8,748 bases of DNA, taken from the NCBI GenBank assembly GCA_934623455.1, contig CAKTVK010000081.1, positions 1 through 8,748 on the forward strand, given 5' to 3'. Origin of the DNA: an uncultured Eggerthellaceae bacterium. GTDB taxonomy: Bacteria > Actinomycetota > Coriobacteriia > Coriobacteriales > Eggerthellaceae. This document shows, in pieces, positions 1 to 6,541 of the stretch (position 1 is the stretch's first letter; every line of letters starts with the position of its first letter). Under the pieces are notes generated by a model. The model was not told the origin of the DNA. It did no database searches and saw only the letters and a list, made by a program, of their open reading frames with translations. The translations under genes and the position numbers were made by a program.

Positions 1-120
1 CATTTCCGCAGGCCGGATGGCAGATTGGGCGGCGTGCGGCGCGCCGTCGGCCGCGAATTAATCAGCGTTTCCCTAGACCACGACCGCGCCCGCAAGCTGC
101 ACGGCGCAAAGCACGCGTGA
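1..120 (+). CDS. 3' end of an unidentified upstream gene (partial)
   Basis: Frame 1 is open from the left edge to a TGA at 118-120, giving 39 residues ending in ...ARKLHGAKHA. The stop lies 9 bases before the antiporter start, and the antiporter's ribosome-binding site (GAGGAAG) overlaps the stop region. That spacing is what one expects for the last codons of a co-transcribed upstream gene. The fragment is basic (many Arg/His/Lys) and has no motif I recognise, so I assign no function. The other two + frames are either closed (TAA at 59-61) or run into the antiporter gene as a shadow, which makes frame 1 the best choice. It could still be chance open frame in GC-rich DNA. Confidence 0.4.
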   Translation, partial: HFRRPDGRLGGVRRAVGRELISVSLDHDRARKLHGAKHA

Positions 121-129
121 GGAAGAGCT

Positions 130-1755
130 ATGGCAACCGACTTCATATCACTTTTCGCGGCAGCGCTCATTGCGGCGCTGTCCCCCATTATCGCGCGCTT
201 GGTGCCGCGCGGCCTGGTACCGGAAACCGTCATCTTGCTGCTTGCCGGTGCCCTTTTGGGACCATACATGGCAGGCGTCATCCAAACCACGGATTCTATC
301 GAGATGCTCGCCGATCTAGGCCTGGCGTTTCTGTTCTTGCTTGCCGGCTACGAAATCAACCCACGCAGCCTTTCGGGCTCGCAAGGCAAAAAAGGCCTTG
401 CCACCTGGGCTGTTAGCATCTTTATGGCGTTCGCGGCAGTCGCGCTGGCAACAGAGCTCGCGCCCACCTCTACCGAGGGCATTGCCGTGGCCATTGCTCT
501 GACCACCACCGCGCTGGGCACGCTCATGCCCATCCTGAAAGAACGCCAGCTCGAAGGCACCACGGTCGGCGACGCCATTTTGTCCTTCGGCACCTGGGGC
601 GAGCTGTGCCCCGTTATTGCCATGGCGCTGCTGCTGTCATCGCGCAGCGAGTGGAAAACCATCGTCATCTTGCTGGGATTCATCGCGCTTTGCATCATCA
701 TGGCGGTCATCCCCGCAAAAGCGCGACGCGCCGGCCATCGCGTATACAGGTTCCTTGCGCGCAAGCGAAACACCACGTCGCAGACGTTCGTGCGCGTTGT
801 GGTAGTGCTGCTCATTGGGCTGGTGACCGTCTCGGCCGTCTTCGGCCTGGACATTGTGCTGGGCGCATTCGCCGCCGGCTTCGTGCTGCGCTACGTTATC
901 CCCGAGGGCGACCACGAGCTGGAATCAAAGCTCGATGCCATTGGCTACGGCTTCCTGATCCCCGTGTTCTTCGTGGTGTCCGGCGCCAAAATCAACCTTG
1001 CCGGCGTGGGTGAACAACCGCTGCTGCTCATCGCGTTCATCGCTGCGCTGCTGGTCATCCGCACGCTGCCCATTATTGTGGCGCTTTCGCTGGGGAAGGA
1101 CCGCCAGCTGCTCTCCATCCACAATCGCGTTACCGTGGCGCTGTACTGCACCACTGCGCTGCCCATTATTGTTGCCGTGACCAGCGTTGCCGTGAAGTCG
1201 GGAGCCATGAGCCAGGAGCTTGCCGGCGTATTGGTGGCCGCGGGCGCCATCACCGTGTTCCTTATGCCGCTTCTTGCGTCGCTCACCTACCGCGTGGTGG
1301 ACGTGCACCCCGTGGAGGCCGCGCACGAAATTGCCGCGCACCCGCACGATGCGCGCACTATTTTGCATGAGCACTTGGAGCTGGGACGCATGCTTGCCAT
1401 GCAGGAAATCGCGGCCCGCCACGCTGCGCGCGAGGCAGCAGCAACGCATCAAGACCCCAGCTGGGAAGACCTTGCGTTTACTCTGCAGCGCGAGTCCGAG
1501 CGCAAACGAGCGCTTGAGCAGGCCATCGACTTCGCACGTCAACAAGCAGCCGCCAAAAAGAACACGCGAAATCATTTCAGCGAAGAAGAAGACGCAAGCG
1601 AAGGCCTCTCGGTTGTCGACATCGCGAAAGAAACCGATGCCATTCGTCGCCACATTGCAACGCGCGCCGTGCGCGAGTACCATCATCGCATGGAGGAATT
1701 GGGGCGTGCCGCAGAGCATGCTATCAAGAAAGATGACTCTGAACAGGAGAAATAA
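130..1755 (+). CDS. Kef/CPA2-type cation:proton antiporter
   Basis: 541-aa integral membrane protein of the Na+/H+ exchanger superfamily (CPA2, Kef-like), predicted to exchange K+ or Na+ for protons across the cytoplasmic membrane. About 12-13 hydrophobic segments fill residues 5-390. Family landmarks are GLDIVLGAFAAGFVLR at 239-254 and the FLIPVFFVVSGAKI helix at 275-288. In the helix where KefC has a Gln-Asp pair, this protein has GTWGELCP (154-161), so Glu158 is the only acidic residue available there. Residues 395-541 form a charged, probably helical cytoplasmic tail (LEQAIDFARQQAAAKK, REYHHRMEELGRAAEHAIKK). No GxGxxG nucleotide-binding TrkA-N domain is visible, unlike classical KefB/C. 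The ATG at 130 is preceded by GGAAGAG at 5-7 bases. It converges on the ABC exporter gene and has no evident link to the peptide cassette. Confidence 0.92.
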   Translation: MATDFISLFAAALIAALSPIIARLVPRGLVPETVILLLAGALLGPYMAGVIQTTDSIEMLADLGLAFLFLLAGYEINPRSLSGSQGKKGLATWAVSIFMAFAAVALATELAPTSTEGIAVAIALTTTALGTLMPILKERQLEGTTVGDAILSFGTWGELCPVIAMALLLSSRSEWKTIVILLGFIALCIIMAVIPAKARRAGHRVYRFLARKRNTTSQTFVRVVVVLLIGLVTVSAVFGLDIVLGAFAAGFVLRYVIPEGDHELESKLDAIGYGFLIPVFFVVSGAKINLAGVGEQPLLLIAFIAALLVIRTLPIIVALSLGKDRQLLSIHNRVTVALYCTTALPIIVAVTSVAVKSGAMSQELAGVLVAAGAITVFLMPLLASLTYRVVDVHPVEAAHEIAAHPHDARTILHEHLELGRMLAMQEIAARHAAREAAATHQDPSWEDLAFTLQRESERKRALEQAIDFARQQAAAKKNTRNHFSEEEDASEGLSVVDIAKETDAIRRHIATRAVREYHHRMEELGRAAEHAIKKDDSEQEK

Positions 1756-1983
1756 GAAGACGTCGGCGCCGCGGTATTGCAAGCGTCGAAATAACTGCGT
1801 AGGATAGGCAATCGGACCTTTCTCGGGTGCGTTTCAGGGGTTCTCCTATTTCCGATGATACGCCGATTGGCGCCCATCTTTAATCCAAGCCTCTTTCGGA
1901 AGGGGTCTTTTCGGTCCTTGCTTCATTTCCGAAAAGATAAACCACCGCGTACGCGAGTTCGGATCTCCGGGAATCCCTTGGGA

Positions 1984-2024
1984 CCCTCTCAGGTCCTTTG
2001 AGAGGGCATGTTGTCGTTTTTTTT
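1984..2024 (+). terminator. Weak terminator-like hairpin with distant T-run
   Basis: CCCTCTCA (1984-1991) pairs with TGAGAGGG (1999-2006) around a 7-base loop. A run of eight Ts follows at 2017-2024. The 10-base gap between stem and T-run is longer than in a standard Rho-independent terminator, and the hairpin lies about 230 bases past the antiporter stop. It may end read-through from the antiporter, or the T-run may simply flank the neighbouring inserted element. Confidence 0.25.
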
Positions 2025-2026
2025 CG

Positions 2027-2203
2027 TCCCAATGTGCAAAATATTTCTGTTCGGGGCACCTTGGGAAGCATTTACGGCCCAAGTGACACTGCTTAAGCTA
2101 ATGCGGACCTGCAAAAGCCCAGGTCGCGAATTGCAGGCAACAGATGAATGCTGATTAAAGTCTCTTCCACCTACCCCGAACTGGAATATTTTGCACATCG
2201 GGA
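2027..2203. mobile_element. MITE-like element or IS remnant bounded by 30-bp inverted repeats
   Basis: The left arm (2027-2056) and the reverse complement of the right arm (2174-2203) match at 27 of 30 positions and share the core ATGTGCAAAATATT and the inner end GTTCGGGG. The arms enclose 117 bp with no transposase. On the + strand a T8 run (2017-2024) lies just outside the left arm and a T6 run (2208-2213) just outside the right arm, which could be a duplicated A/T-rich target. The arrangement fits a miniature inverted-repeat element or an internally deleted insertion sequence. A 48-codon ORF (2008-2154) crosses it, starting outside the left arm, and has no recognisable features. A very long RNA hairpin is the other possibility. 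The repeat itself is certain; the mobile-element interpretation is inference. Confidence 0.6.
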
Positions 2204-2442
2204 TTGATTTTTTGACAAGATGACCGCGATTCAACGCTTTCCAAGAAAGGCAAGGTTGCGAAAAGGGTGCTGTCGGAGCGATTTTGCATCATCGATCATC
2301 CTCGTCGAACTTTTAGACGCGACCGGAATTCTCCATCGCTGCGTTTTGACCCATAACCCCAGTTTTACAACAACATGCCGGGGTCAATGCCCGCGCTGAG
2401 CATGCAAACGACAGCAAAGCGATACGAAGACAACCTGGGCGC

Positions 2443-4434
2443 CTAACGTACTTCGCTCAGCACGCCGTCTTCCACGTGAAGGCGCATGGTGGCGAATTCG
2501 CGCGCTTTCGCGCGGTGCGCCGCAACAAAAACCGTTTTACCAGGTAGCTGCGCTATATTCGCAAGCACCGCAGCTTCAGTGGCGTTATCGAGTGCGCTCG
2601 TAACCTCATCGAGCACCATAATGGGCGCACCCGAACACACCGCGCGCGCAATAGCCAAACGCTGCAGCTGACCTTGGGAAAGCCCTTGCCCGTGTTCGCC
2701 GATCATCGTACCAAGCCCCTGCGGAAGCTCTTCCACAAAATCCCACGCGCACGCTATCTCGCATGCACGTTTCACCTGGTCATCGGTTGCATTGGGAGCC
2801 GCAAACGCCACGTTTTCGCGCACAGTTCCCGCAAACAGGAAGTTATCCTGCGGCACGTAGGCGAACACCCCGGGCGGCACTTGAGAAGCGGTGGCACACG
2901 TGCCGTCAGCAAGCTCGTAAGCGAAACCGTCCGCGTCATACGCGCCCAGCACCAGCTTGAACAACGTGGACTTTCCCGAGCCGGAAGGGCCTTCGATCAC
3001 CACGAAGGAACCCTTAGGGATAAATACGTCATCGCAGGTCAATCCAGCGGAATCATCCTTAGCAGAAACGCTCGCACCCGCGACGGCGCCGCCCGTTGCG
3101 CCACCAGCGGCAGCAGCAGCAACGTCGTCAGCAATGCCGCAATCCGCAGCGTCAGCCGTGACACCGACAGCACCGCAATTCATCGCAACATTTGCGGAAG
3201 CGTCCGCCGCGACACCAGTCGCATCATCCGCGACCGCCTCCAGGGCATCGGCGCCAGTACCCGCAGTACCCGCAATCACACAGACGATGCCTTCGCCGCC
3301 CGCGCCGCCGCCCGCAGCATCCTCATCGCCCGTCGCGCCGCCGGCCGCACACTCTTCCCCATCGTCGTAGGAAAACGCCAGATCGTTCAGGCGCACGCCC
3401 GAAAACCGCTCGTAGAACTCCGCGGCCGTCCCTGGCAGGCAATCCTGTGCTTGCGGCAAATTTGCGACCTCCATCAGGCGCTCCGCCGAAGCAAGCGACT
3501 GATACAGCTGCGGCAGCATGCCTGACAAGCTGGAAACCGGTGCCTGAATGCGCGCCACCAGCTGCAGCACCGCCATAAGCGTGCCGTAGCTCATGGTGCC
3601 GTGCAGCAGCTCAAACGCGCACCACGTGAGCGCCACGGCGTACAGCGCGTTGAAGAAAAACGAGAAGCTGGCGTTGGCAGCAATGGAATACCCGCGGCGA
3701 CGCATCTGCGCGGCAAAATGCTCCTCTTGCAGCTTGTCGGCACGCGCGCTTGTGGCAGGTTGCGCGCCAAACGAGCGGATAACCAGCTGATGCTCAAGCG
3801 CCTCCTGCAGAAATACGCGCACGGCGCCTTCCTTTTCCTGCACTGTTTTGTGCAGCGCCTTCAGCCGCCCGCGCAATGTGCGCGCCAGCGCAAACGACAG
3901 CAGGGCCGCCGCCGCGAACAGCGCCACCATGGGTGGGCTGATCAGCGCCAACACCGCAATGGCGAAAATGAGCTGCATGAACATGGACACGAAGCTCGGG
4001 ATAATGGTCGCCACGCCGTTTGATACGACTTGCACGTCGGAAAACATGCGGTTGGAAAGCTCGCCGGAATGGAAGCGCAAAACGCTGCCGTACCGCGCGG
4101 AAAAAATGCTGTCGAGCATCGATTTGCGCAGCTCAAGGGCGAAGCGCGCGCGAATACGCTCCTGCATGCTGTTGATAGCCAGGCGCAAAACCAGCTGCGC
4201 GACAATAACGCTGGCAAGACCCGCCGCGCTTGCCAGCAAGCCGTCAACGTTGCCTGCCACCGCTTGGTCAATAACAGCACGGCACGCCAACGCGAATCCC
4301 ACCAACACCGCCGCTTGCAACGTACACAGCAGCGACAACGCCACAATGCGCCCGTGCTGCGCCCTCGATTGCGCAAACAGCCATGCATATGTAACCTTGT
4401 CGCGATTGCGTTCGGCGGACGTGCGACAGCTCAT
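2443..4434 (-). CDS. ABC exporter, fused membrane and ATPase domains, with a large Ala/Gly insert
   Basis: 663-aa half-transporter of the exporter (ABCB/MsbA-like) type, expected to act as a homodimer in the cytoplasmic membrane. The transmembrane domain covers about residues 25-320 with six hydrophobic segments (for example 29-50, 66-88, 146-165, 167-186, 252-276). The ATPase domain has the A-loop Tyr356 in LAFSY, Walker A GPSGSGKST (482-490), Q-loop Gln529 in VPQDNFLF, signature LSQGQ (585-589), Walker B IMVLDE (605-610), D-loop SALD and H-loop His640. All catalytic elements are present, so it should be active. Residues about 358-464, between the A-loop strand and the strand leading to Walker A, form an Ala/Gly/Asp-rich low-complexity insert absent from ordinary members, which usually run about 570-600 aa. 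Its ATG overlaps the stop of the peptidase-like gene (ATGA), implying translational coupling. The likely cargo is the cassette's peptide product, which is inference. Confidence 0.95.
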   Translation of the reverse strand: MSCRTSAERNRDKVTYAWLFAQSRAQHGRIVALSLLCTLQAAVLVGFALACRAVIDQAVAGNVDGLLASAAGLASVIVAQLVLRLAINSMQERIRARFALELRKSMLDSIFSARYGSVLRFHSGELSNRMFSDVQVVSNGVATIIPSFVSMFMQLIFAIAVLALISPPMVALFAAAALLSFALARTLRGRLKALHKTVQEKEGAVRVFLQEALEHQLVIRSFGAQPATSARADKLQEEHFAAQMRRRGYSIAANASFSFFFNALYAVALTWCAFELLHGTMSYGTLMAVLQLVARIQAPVSSLSGMLPQLYQSLASAERLMEVANLPQAQDCLPGTAAEFYERFSGVRLNDLAFSYDDGEECAAGGATGDEDAAGGGAGGEGIVCVIAGTAGTGADALEAVADDATGVAADASANVAMNCGAVGVTADAADCGIADDVAAAAAGGATGGAVAGASVSAKDDSAGLTCDDVFIPKGSFVVIEGPSGSGKSTLFKLVLGAYDADGFAYELADGTCATASQVPPGVFAYVPQDNFLFAGTVRENVAFAAPNATDDQVKRACEIACAWDFVEELPQGLGTMIGEHGQGLSQGQLQRLAIARAVCSGAPIMVLDEVTSALDNATEAAVLANIAQLPGKTVFVAAHRAKAREFATMRLHVEDGVLSEVR
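3043..3360 (-). repeat. Low-complexity Ala/Gly insert inside the ABC ATPase domain
   Basis: This stretch encodes exporter residues about 359-464, nearly all Ala, Gly, Asp, Thr and Val with four Cys. The + strand contains CTCGCACCCGCG at 3071-3082, an exact 12-base match to 6689-6700 in the low-complexity part of the divergent nucleotidyltransferase gene. The insert keeps frame and leaves the flanking ATPase motifs intact. Confidence 0.7.
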
Positions 4435-5198
4435 CGTTTCCGCCCCGCTTCGCGCTTGGTGTTGCCAGCGCTGCCGTTAGCCGCTGCAACGCCATCAACC
4501 GCGCCGCCCACCGCGACATCATCTGCACCTTTGCATTTGCGCAGGCCACAAGCCGAAAGCACGCGTTTACCCGCATGCCTTACCGCAGCACTTGCACCTT
4601 TGCACACCCTGCGAACGGGAAACAGCGCCACCCACAGCTTCGAGTACACGTGATACCCGCGCGACGTTTCGCAATCAATGCGATGCCCGTCGCGATAGAA
4701 GCCACTCAGCACGCCCAGCACGTTATCGCGCGGAACATATTCCAGCGTCACGCAATTATCTCCGCAGATCACATAGCCTTTTTCGGAGCCGTTTTCGTAG
4801 CGCCCCACCACGCGATGCAGCACATACTTCTCGCCGCGACGATACAGCGCCACGTCGTAGCGACGCAGCTCGCGCGCCGCCGGCACCACCATCATCACGT
4901 CGTGACGGTTGCGCAGCATCGGCCACATGGAAACGCCCACAGGCGGCCCCAGGTAGAAGCCCTCGGCTGCCAGCACGTCCTCGATCTTGCGCGGCTCGAA
5001 AGCAGGCGAAGGGTCCGGCGCCGCAGCGCAGTCAAGGGAAGATCCCGATGCGACAAAGGCAACAGGCGAAGGGACCGACGCGGCTGGCGCGCCCGCGCCA
5101 GCATCGGCAGCTGCACCCGCGCCTGCGCTGGCGCCCGCACCCGCCTCATCTGCGTATATGTCCTTCTCGTCCGTCATGAATCCATTGCCGCCAGGCAT
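4431..5198 (-). CDS. S24/S26-type signal-peptidase-like Ser-His protease
   Basis: 255 aa from the first ATG (5198); an in-frame ATG at 5177 (residue 8) is equally possible because neither has a clear ribosome-binding site. The conserved core is residues 70-175: GVSMWPML (88-95) supplies the candidate nucleophile Ser90, RRYDVALYRR (112-121) matches the usual RGD-x-V strand, YVLHRVVG (125-132) supplies His128 in the position used by SipW/Sec11-type peptidases instead of Lys, and VICGDN (143-148) matches the terminal GD motif. No clear transmembrane anchor is present, only short hydrophobic stretches near 187-195, so a cytoplasmic or loosely bound enzyme is likely. The core is flanked by an Ala/Gly/Pro-rich N-terminus (18-68) and an Ala/Gly-rich basic tail (223-255). 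It follows the pqqD-like stop by 15 bases and overlaps the exporter start by 4. A role in leader-peptide removal is inferred from context. Confidence 0.85.
   Translation of the reverse strand: MPGGNGFMTDEKDIYADEAGAGASAGAGAAADAGAGAPAASVPSPVAFVASGSSLDCAAAPDPSPAFEPRKIEDVLAAEGFYLGPPVGVSMWPMLRNRHDVMMVVPAARELRRYDVALYRRGEKYVLHRVVGRYENGSEKGYVICGDNCVTLEYVPRDNVLGVLSGFYRDGHRIDCETSRGYHVYSKLWVALFPVRRVCKGASAAVRHAGKRVLSACGLRKCKGADDVAVGGAVDGVAAANGSAGNTKREAGRKR
4995..5147 (+). repeat. GC-rich repeat DNA behind the Ala/Gly-rich N-terminus of the peptidase-like protein
   Basis: The + strand carries GGCGAAGGG twice (5005-5013 and 5065-5073) and TGCACCCGCGCCTGC at 5112-5126. The 15-mer is repeated exactly at 6631-6645 in the nucleotidyltransferase gene, and GGCGAAGGGAC (5065-5075) recurs at 6614-6624. 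The two genes are on opposite strands, so the same DNA gives Gly-Ala runs here and Ala-Pro runs there. An approximate copy of the second word (GCACCAGCGCCTGC, one mismatch over 14 bases) sits at 8465-8478. Confidence 0.65.
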
Positions 5199-5213
5199 CC
5201 AGCCGTCAGGCGT

Positions 5214-5480
5214 CTACTCGTCCAGCAGATCGGCGTCGCGCAGCTTGCCCAAAAACGCCGCAACATCGGCGCGTGCCATATCATCTGCAACCACATATTC
5301 CGCAAGCAAGGCCTGGACCAGCGCATCTTCTGTTGCATGCGCGCCAAGCTGATTCCACAGAAACGCGCCCGTATCGTTCAGGCGAATCATGCAATGACGA
5401 TTCATGCTGGCCTGACCCACCGGCACCACCACGTATTGCGTGCCCACTTTATTCACGATGAACCCGTCTTTGATTTTCAT
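5214..5480 (-). CDS. PqqD-family peptide chaperone (RiPP recognition element)
   Basis: 88-aa protein starting MKIKDGFIVNKVGTQYVVVP, the typical opening of PqqD-like proteins, with the conserved MIRLNDTGAFLWNQL block (31-45) followed by a helical C-terminus (ALVQALLAEY, VAAFLGKLRDADLLDE). The family folds as a small winged helix that binds the leader of a ribosomally made peptide and presents it to a modifying enzyme. An upstream start at 5519 would add 13 residues but would overlap the preceding gene by 14 bases and add sequence not typical of the family, so I prefer the ATG at 5480, 25 bases after the HprK-like stop. The ribosome-binding site is weak (GAAAG). It lies between the kinase-like and peptidase-like genes, indicating that a peptide is the substrate of the whole operon. 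No signal peptide or membrane segment. Confidence 0.88.
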   Translation of the reverse strand: MKIKDGFIVNKVGTQYVVVPVGQASMNRHCMIRLNDTGAFLWNQLGAHATEDALVQALLAEYVVADDMARADVAAFLGKLRDADLLDE

Positions 5481-5505
5481 GTCACAATCTTTCGTTTCGA
5501 TGCAA

Positions 5506-6267
5506 TTATTCGTTCTCATTATCGCACAGCGTCATCTGAAACGCCGCGTCAAAGGCAGCGCGGGTCGGCGTGCAGCGCAGCACATAAAACGGCACGCAAG
5601 TCACCAGCTTATCCAGCAAATCAAGCTGCCGAACAGCCAAAATAGGATCTTTTGGCAGCAGAATCTGATTCATCATGCGGTTGATTATTTCGCCGTCGTC
5701 CTCCAAGCGCCTCAAGCAATCCCGCTCGCCCGGCTCGCAACGCTCAATAAAGCACACCGCGCGAAGAGGCACGCTCGCATTCTGCCCCCAGCTCTCTTTG
5801 CCGCAATACGGCGTGCCATACGCAAGAAACGCGCCCGAACCAGCAGCAGCACCGGCACCTTCCCCGCCGCACCAGCGTAGAATGGGCTTGTCGCCGTTCA
5901 CCACCATCACGCGGTCGCCCAACGCGTGCATCCACTGCGCAACATGCGTGCTTTTACCCGTGCCGCTTTTCGCCGCAAACGCGTAGCCGCGGCCCGCATA
6001 CGAAACAACCGCCGCATGAAACAAAAATGCGTCGTAGTCCAACAGGCGCGTACACATCTTGCGATAGAGCGCCAACGATTCGCAATACGCGGGCGAAAAG
6101 GCGTCTTCGTCGTTGTTTTCGGCTGCGATTTCCTCGGGAGTAGCCGATACCGAAAAAGCACATTCATCAGGAGAAACGTCAACAATATAGTCCGCGCACA
6201 GCCGCTCGGTGAACGCATAGCGGTTCTCTACGGCAACAAGAACCCCGGCTATTTGAACACAGAACAT
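5506..6267 (-). CDS. HPr-kinase-like P-loop protein of a peptide cassette
   Basis: 253 aa from the ATG at 6267, chosen because AAGGAG lies 9 bases upstream on the minus strand; a TTG-initiated extension to 6333 has no such site. Residues 80-87 (AFLFHAAV) and the P-loop SGTGKST (101-107) are followed by NGDKPILR (124-131), AYGTPYCGKESWGQN (149-163) and VPLRAVCFIER (166-176). This order matches HPr kinase C-terminal-domain relatives found beside PqqD-like genes, not the bifunctional HprK of carbon control, since the N-terminal HprK domain is missing. Relatives in lasso peptide clusters phosphorylate a Ser on the precursor; that activity here is inference. A short Gly/Ala insert (GGEGAGAAAGSGAF, 134-147) lies between two conserved blocks. 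It is first in the minus-strand operon, 25 bases ahead of the pqqD-like gene. Confidence 0.87.
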   Translation of the reverse strand: MFCVQIAGVLVAVENRYAFTERLCADYIVDVSPDECAFSVSATPEEIAAENNDEDAFSPAYCESLALYRKMCTRLLDYDAFLFHAAVVSYAGRGYAFAAKSGTGKSTHVAQWMHALGDRVMVVNGDKPILRWCGGEGAGAAAGSGAFLAYGTPYCGKESWGQNASVPLRAVCFIERCEPGERDCLRRLEDDGEIINRMMNQILLPKDPILAVRQLDLLDKLVTCVPFYVLRCTPTRAAFDAAFQMTLCDNENE

Positions 6268-6380
6268 AAACGACGCTCCTTGAGAAGCCCACGACGAACA
6301 CAGAGAAGTAACGGCAATCATAACAACGCGCAAATTGCACCGTTTTTAGGCATTTTTCGCATCCCGATTGCCATTGTTTT

Positions 6381-6386
6381 ATTATA
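6381..6386 (-). promoter_or_regulatory. Candidate -10 box for the minus-strand cassette operon
   Basis: The minus strand reads TATAAT here, a perfect consensus -10, about 115 bases upstream of the HprK-like start in the 274-bp divergent region. No good -35 hexamer is found at 17-18 bases spacing (GTCGCG or GGTCGC), so the promoter would be weak or activator-dependent. I could not find a comparable promoter for the + strand nucleotidyltransferase gene. Confidence 0.35.
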
Positions 6387-6541
6387 AGCGTACGAACGAC
6401 ACGCGCGACCGACTATCAGGCGCGCAAGCAATTTCCACGCACTTCCCTGTGCACCGTGGCGAAACAAAGCGGGAACGCGCCGTGAAACCTCCGAGCGTGC
6501 GCTCCCCCGTGCGCCACAGCTAAGCAACGAAAGGACGAATC

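Larger units (their letters stand above)
1756..2442. other. 687-bp convergent intergenic region without a convincing gene
   Basis: This gap lies between the 3' ends of the antiporter gene (+) and the ABC exporter gene (-). No ORF here has both a ribosome-binding site and recognisable protein features. It contains: a 9-bp inverted repeat TCTTTTCGG (1906-1914) / CCGAAAAGA (1929-1937); an 8-bp stem at 1984-2006 with a T8 run downstream; the 177-bp inverted-repeat-bounded element at 2027-2203; and TTGACCC/GGGTCAA arms around 2346-2387 near the end of the ABC gene. Base composition is visibly more AT-rich than the flanking genes, in keeping with a site that has accepted inserted DNA. Confidence 0.7.

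Noticed and set aside
925..1782. 285-codon open frame on the minus strand opposite the antiporter
   Set aside because: It is antisense to a gene with clear family motifs, has an odd His/Arg/Asn-rich composition and no recognisable domain; GC-rich codon bias explains it.
2008..2154. 48-codon plus-strand frame running through the left arm of the MITE-like element
   Set aside because: No ribosome-binding site; it begins in the T-tract flank and encodes an unremarkable sequence; the inverted repeats explain the region better.
2957..3370. 137-codon Ala/Pro/Ser-rich plus-strand frame opposite the ABC insert
   Set aside because: It resembles a surface-protein stalk but is the complement of the low-complexity insert in an intact exporter gene, with no start signal or signal peptide.
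4575..5645. 356-codon open frame on the plus strand across the peptidase-like and PqqD-like genes
   Set aside because: It is the antisense shadow of two well-supported genes, rich in His and Arg, with no motif or ribosome-binding site.
6318..6374. 18-codon minus-strand frame just downstream of the TATAAT box, a possible leader peptide
   Set aside because: No ribosome-binding site and no run of regulatory codons; no alternative hairpins were evident.
6482..6523. Short GTG-started plus-strand frame ahead of the nucleotidyltransferase
   Set aside because: Too short, weak start signal and no attenuator-like structure.
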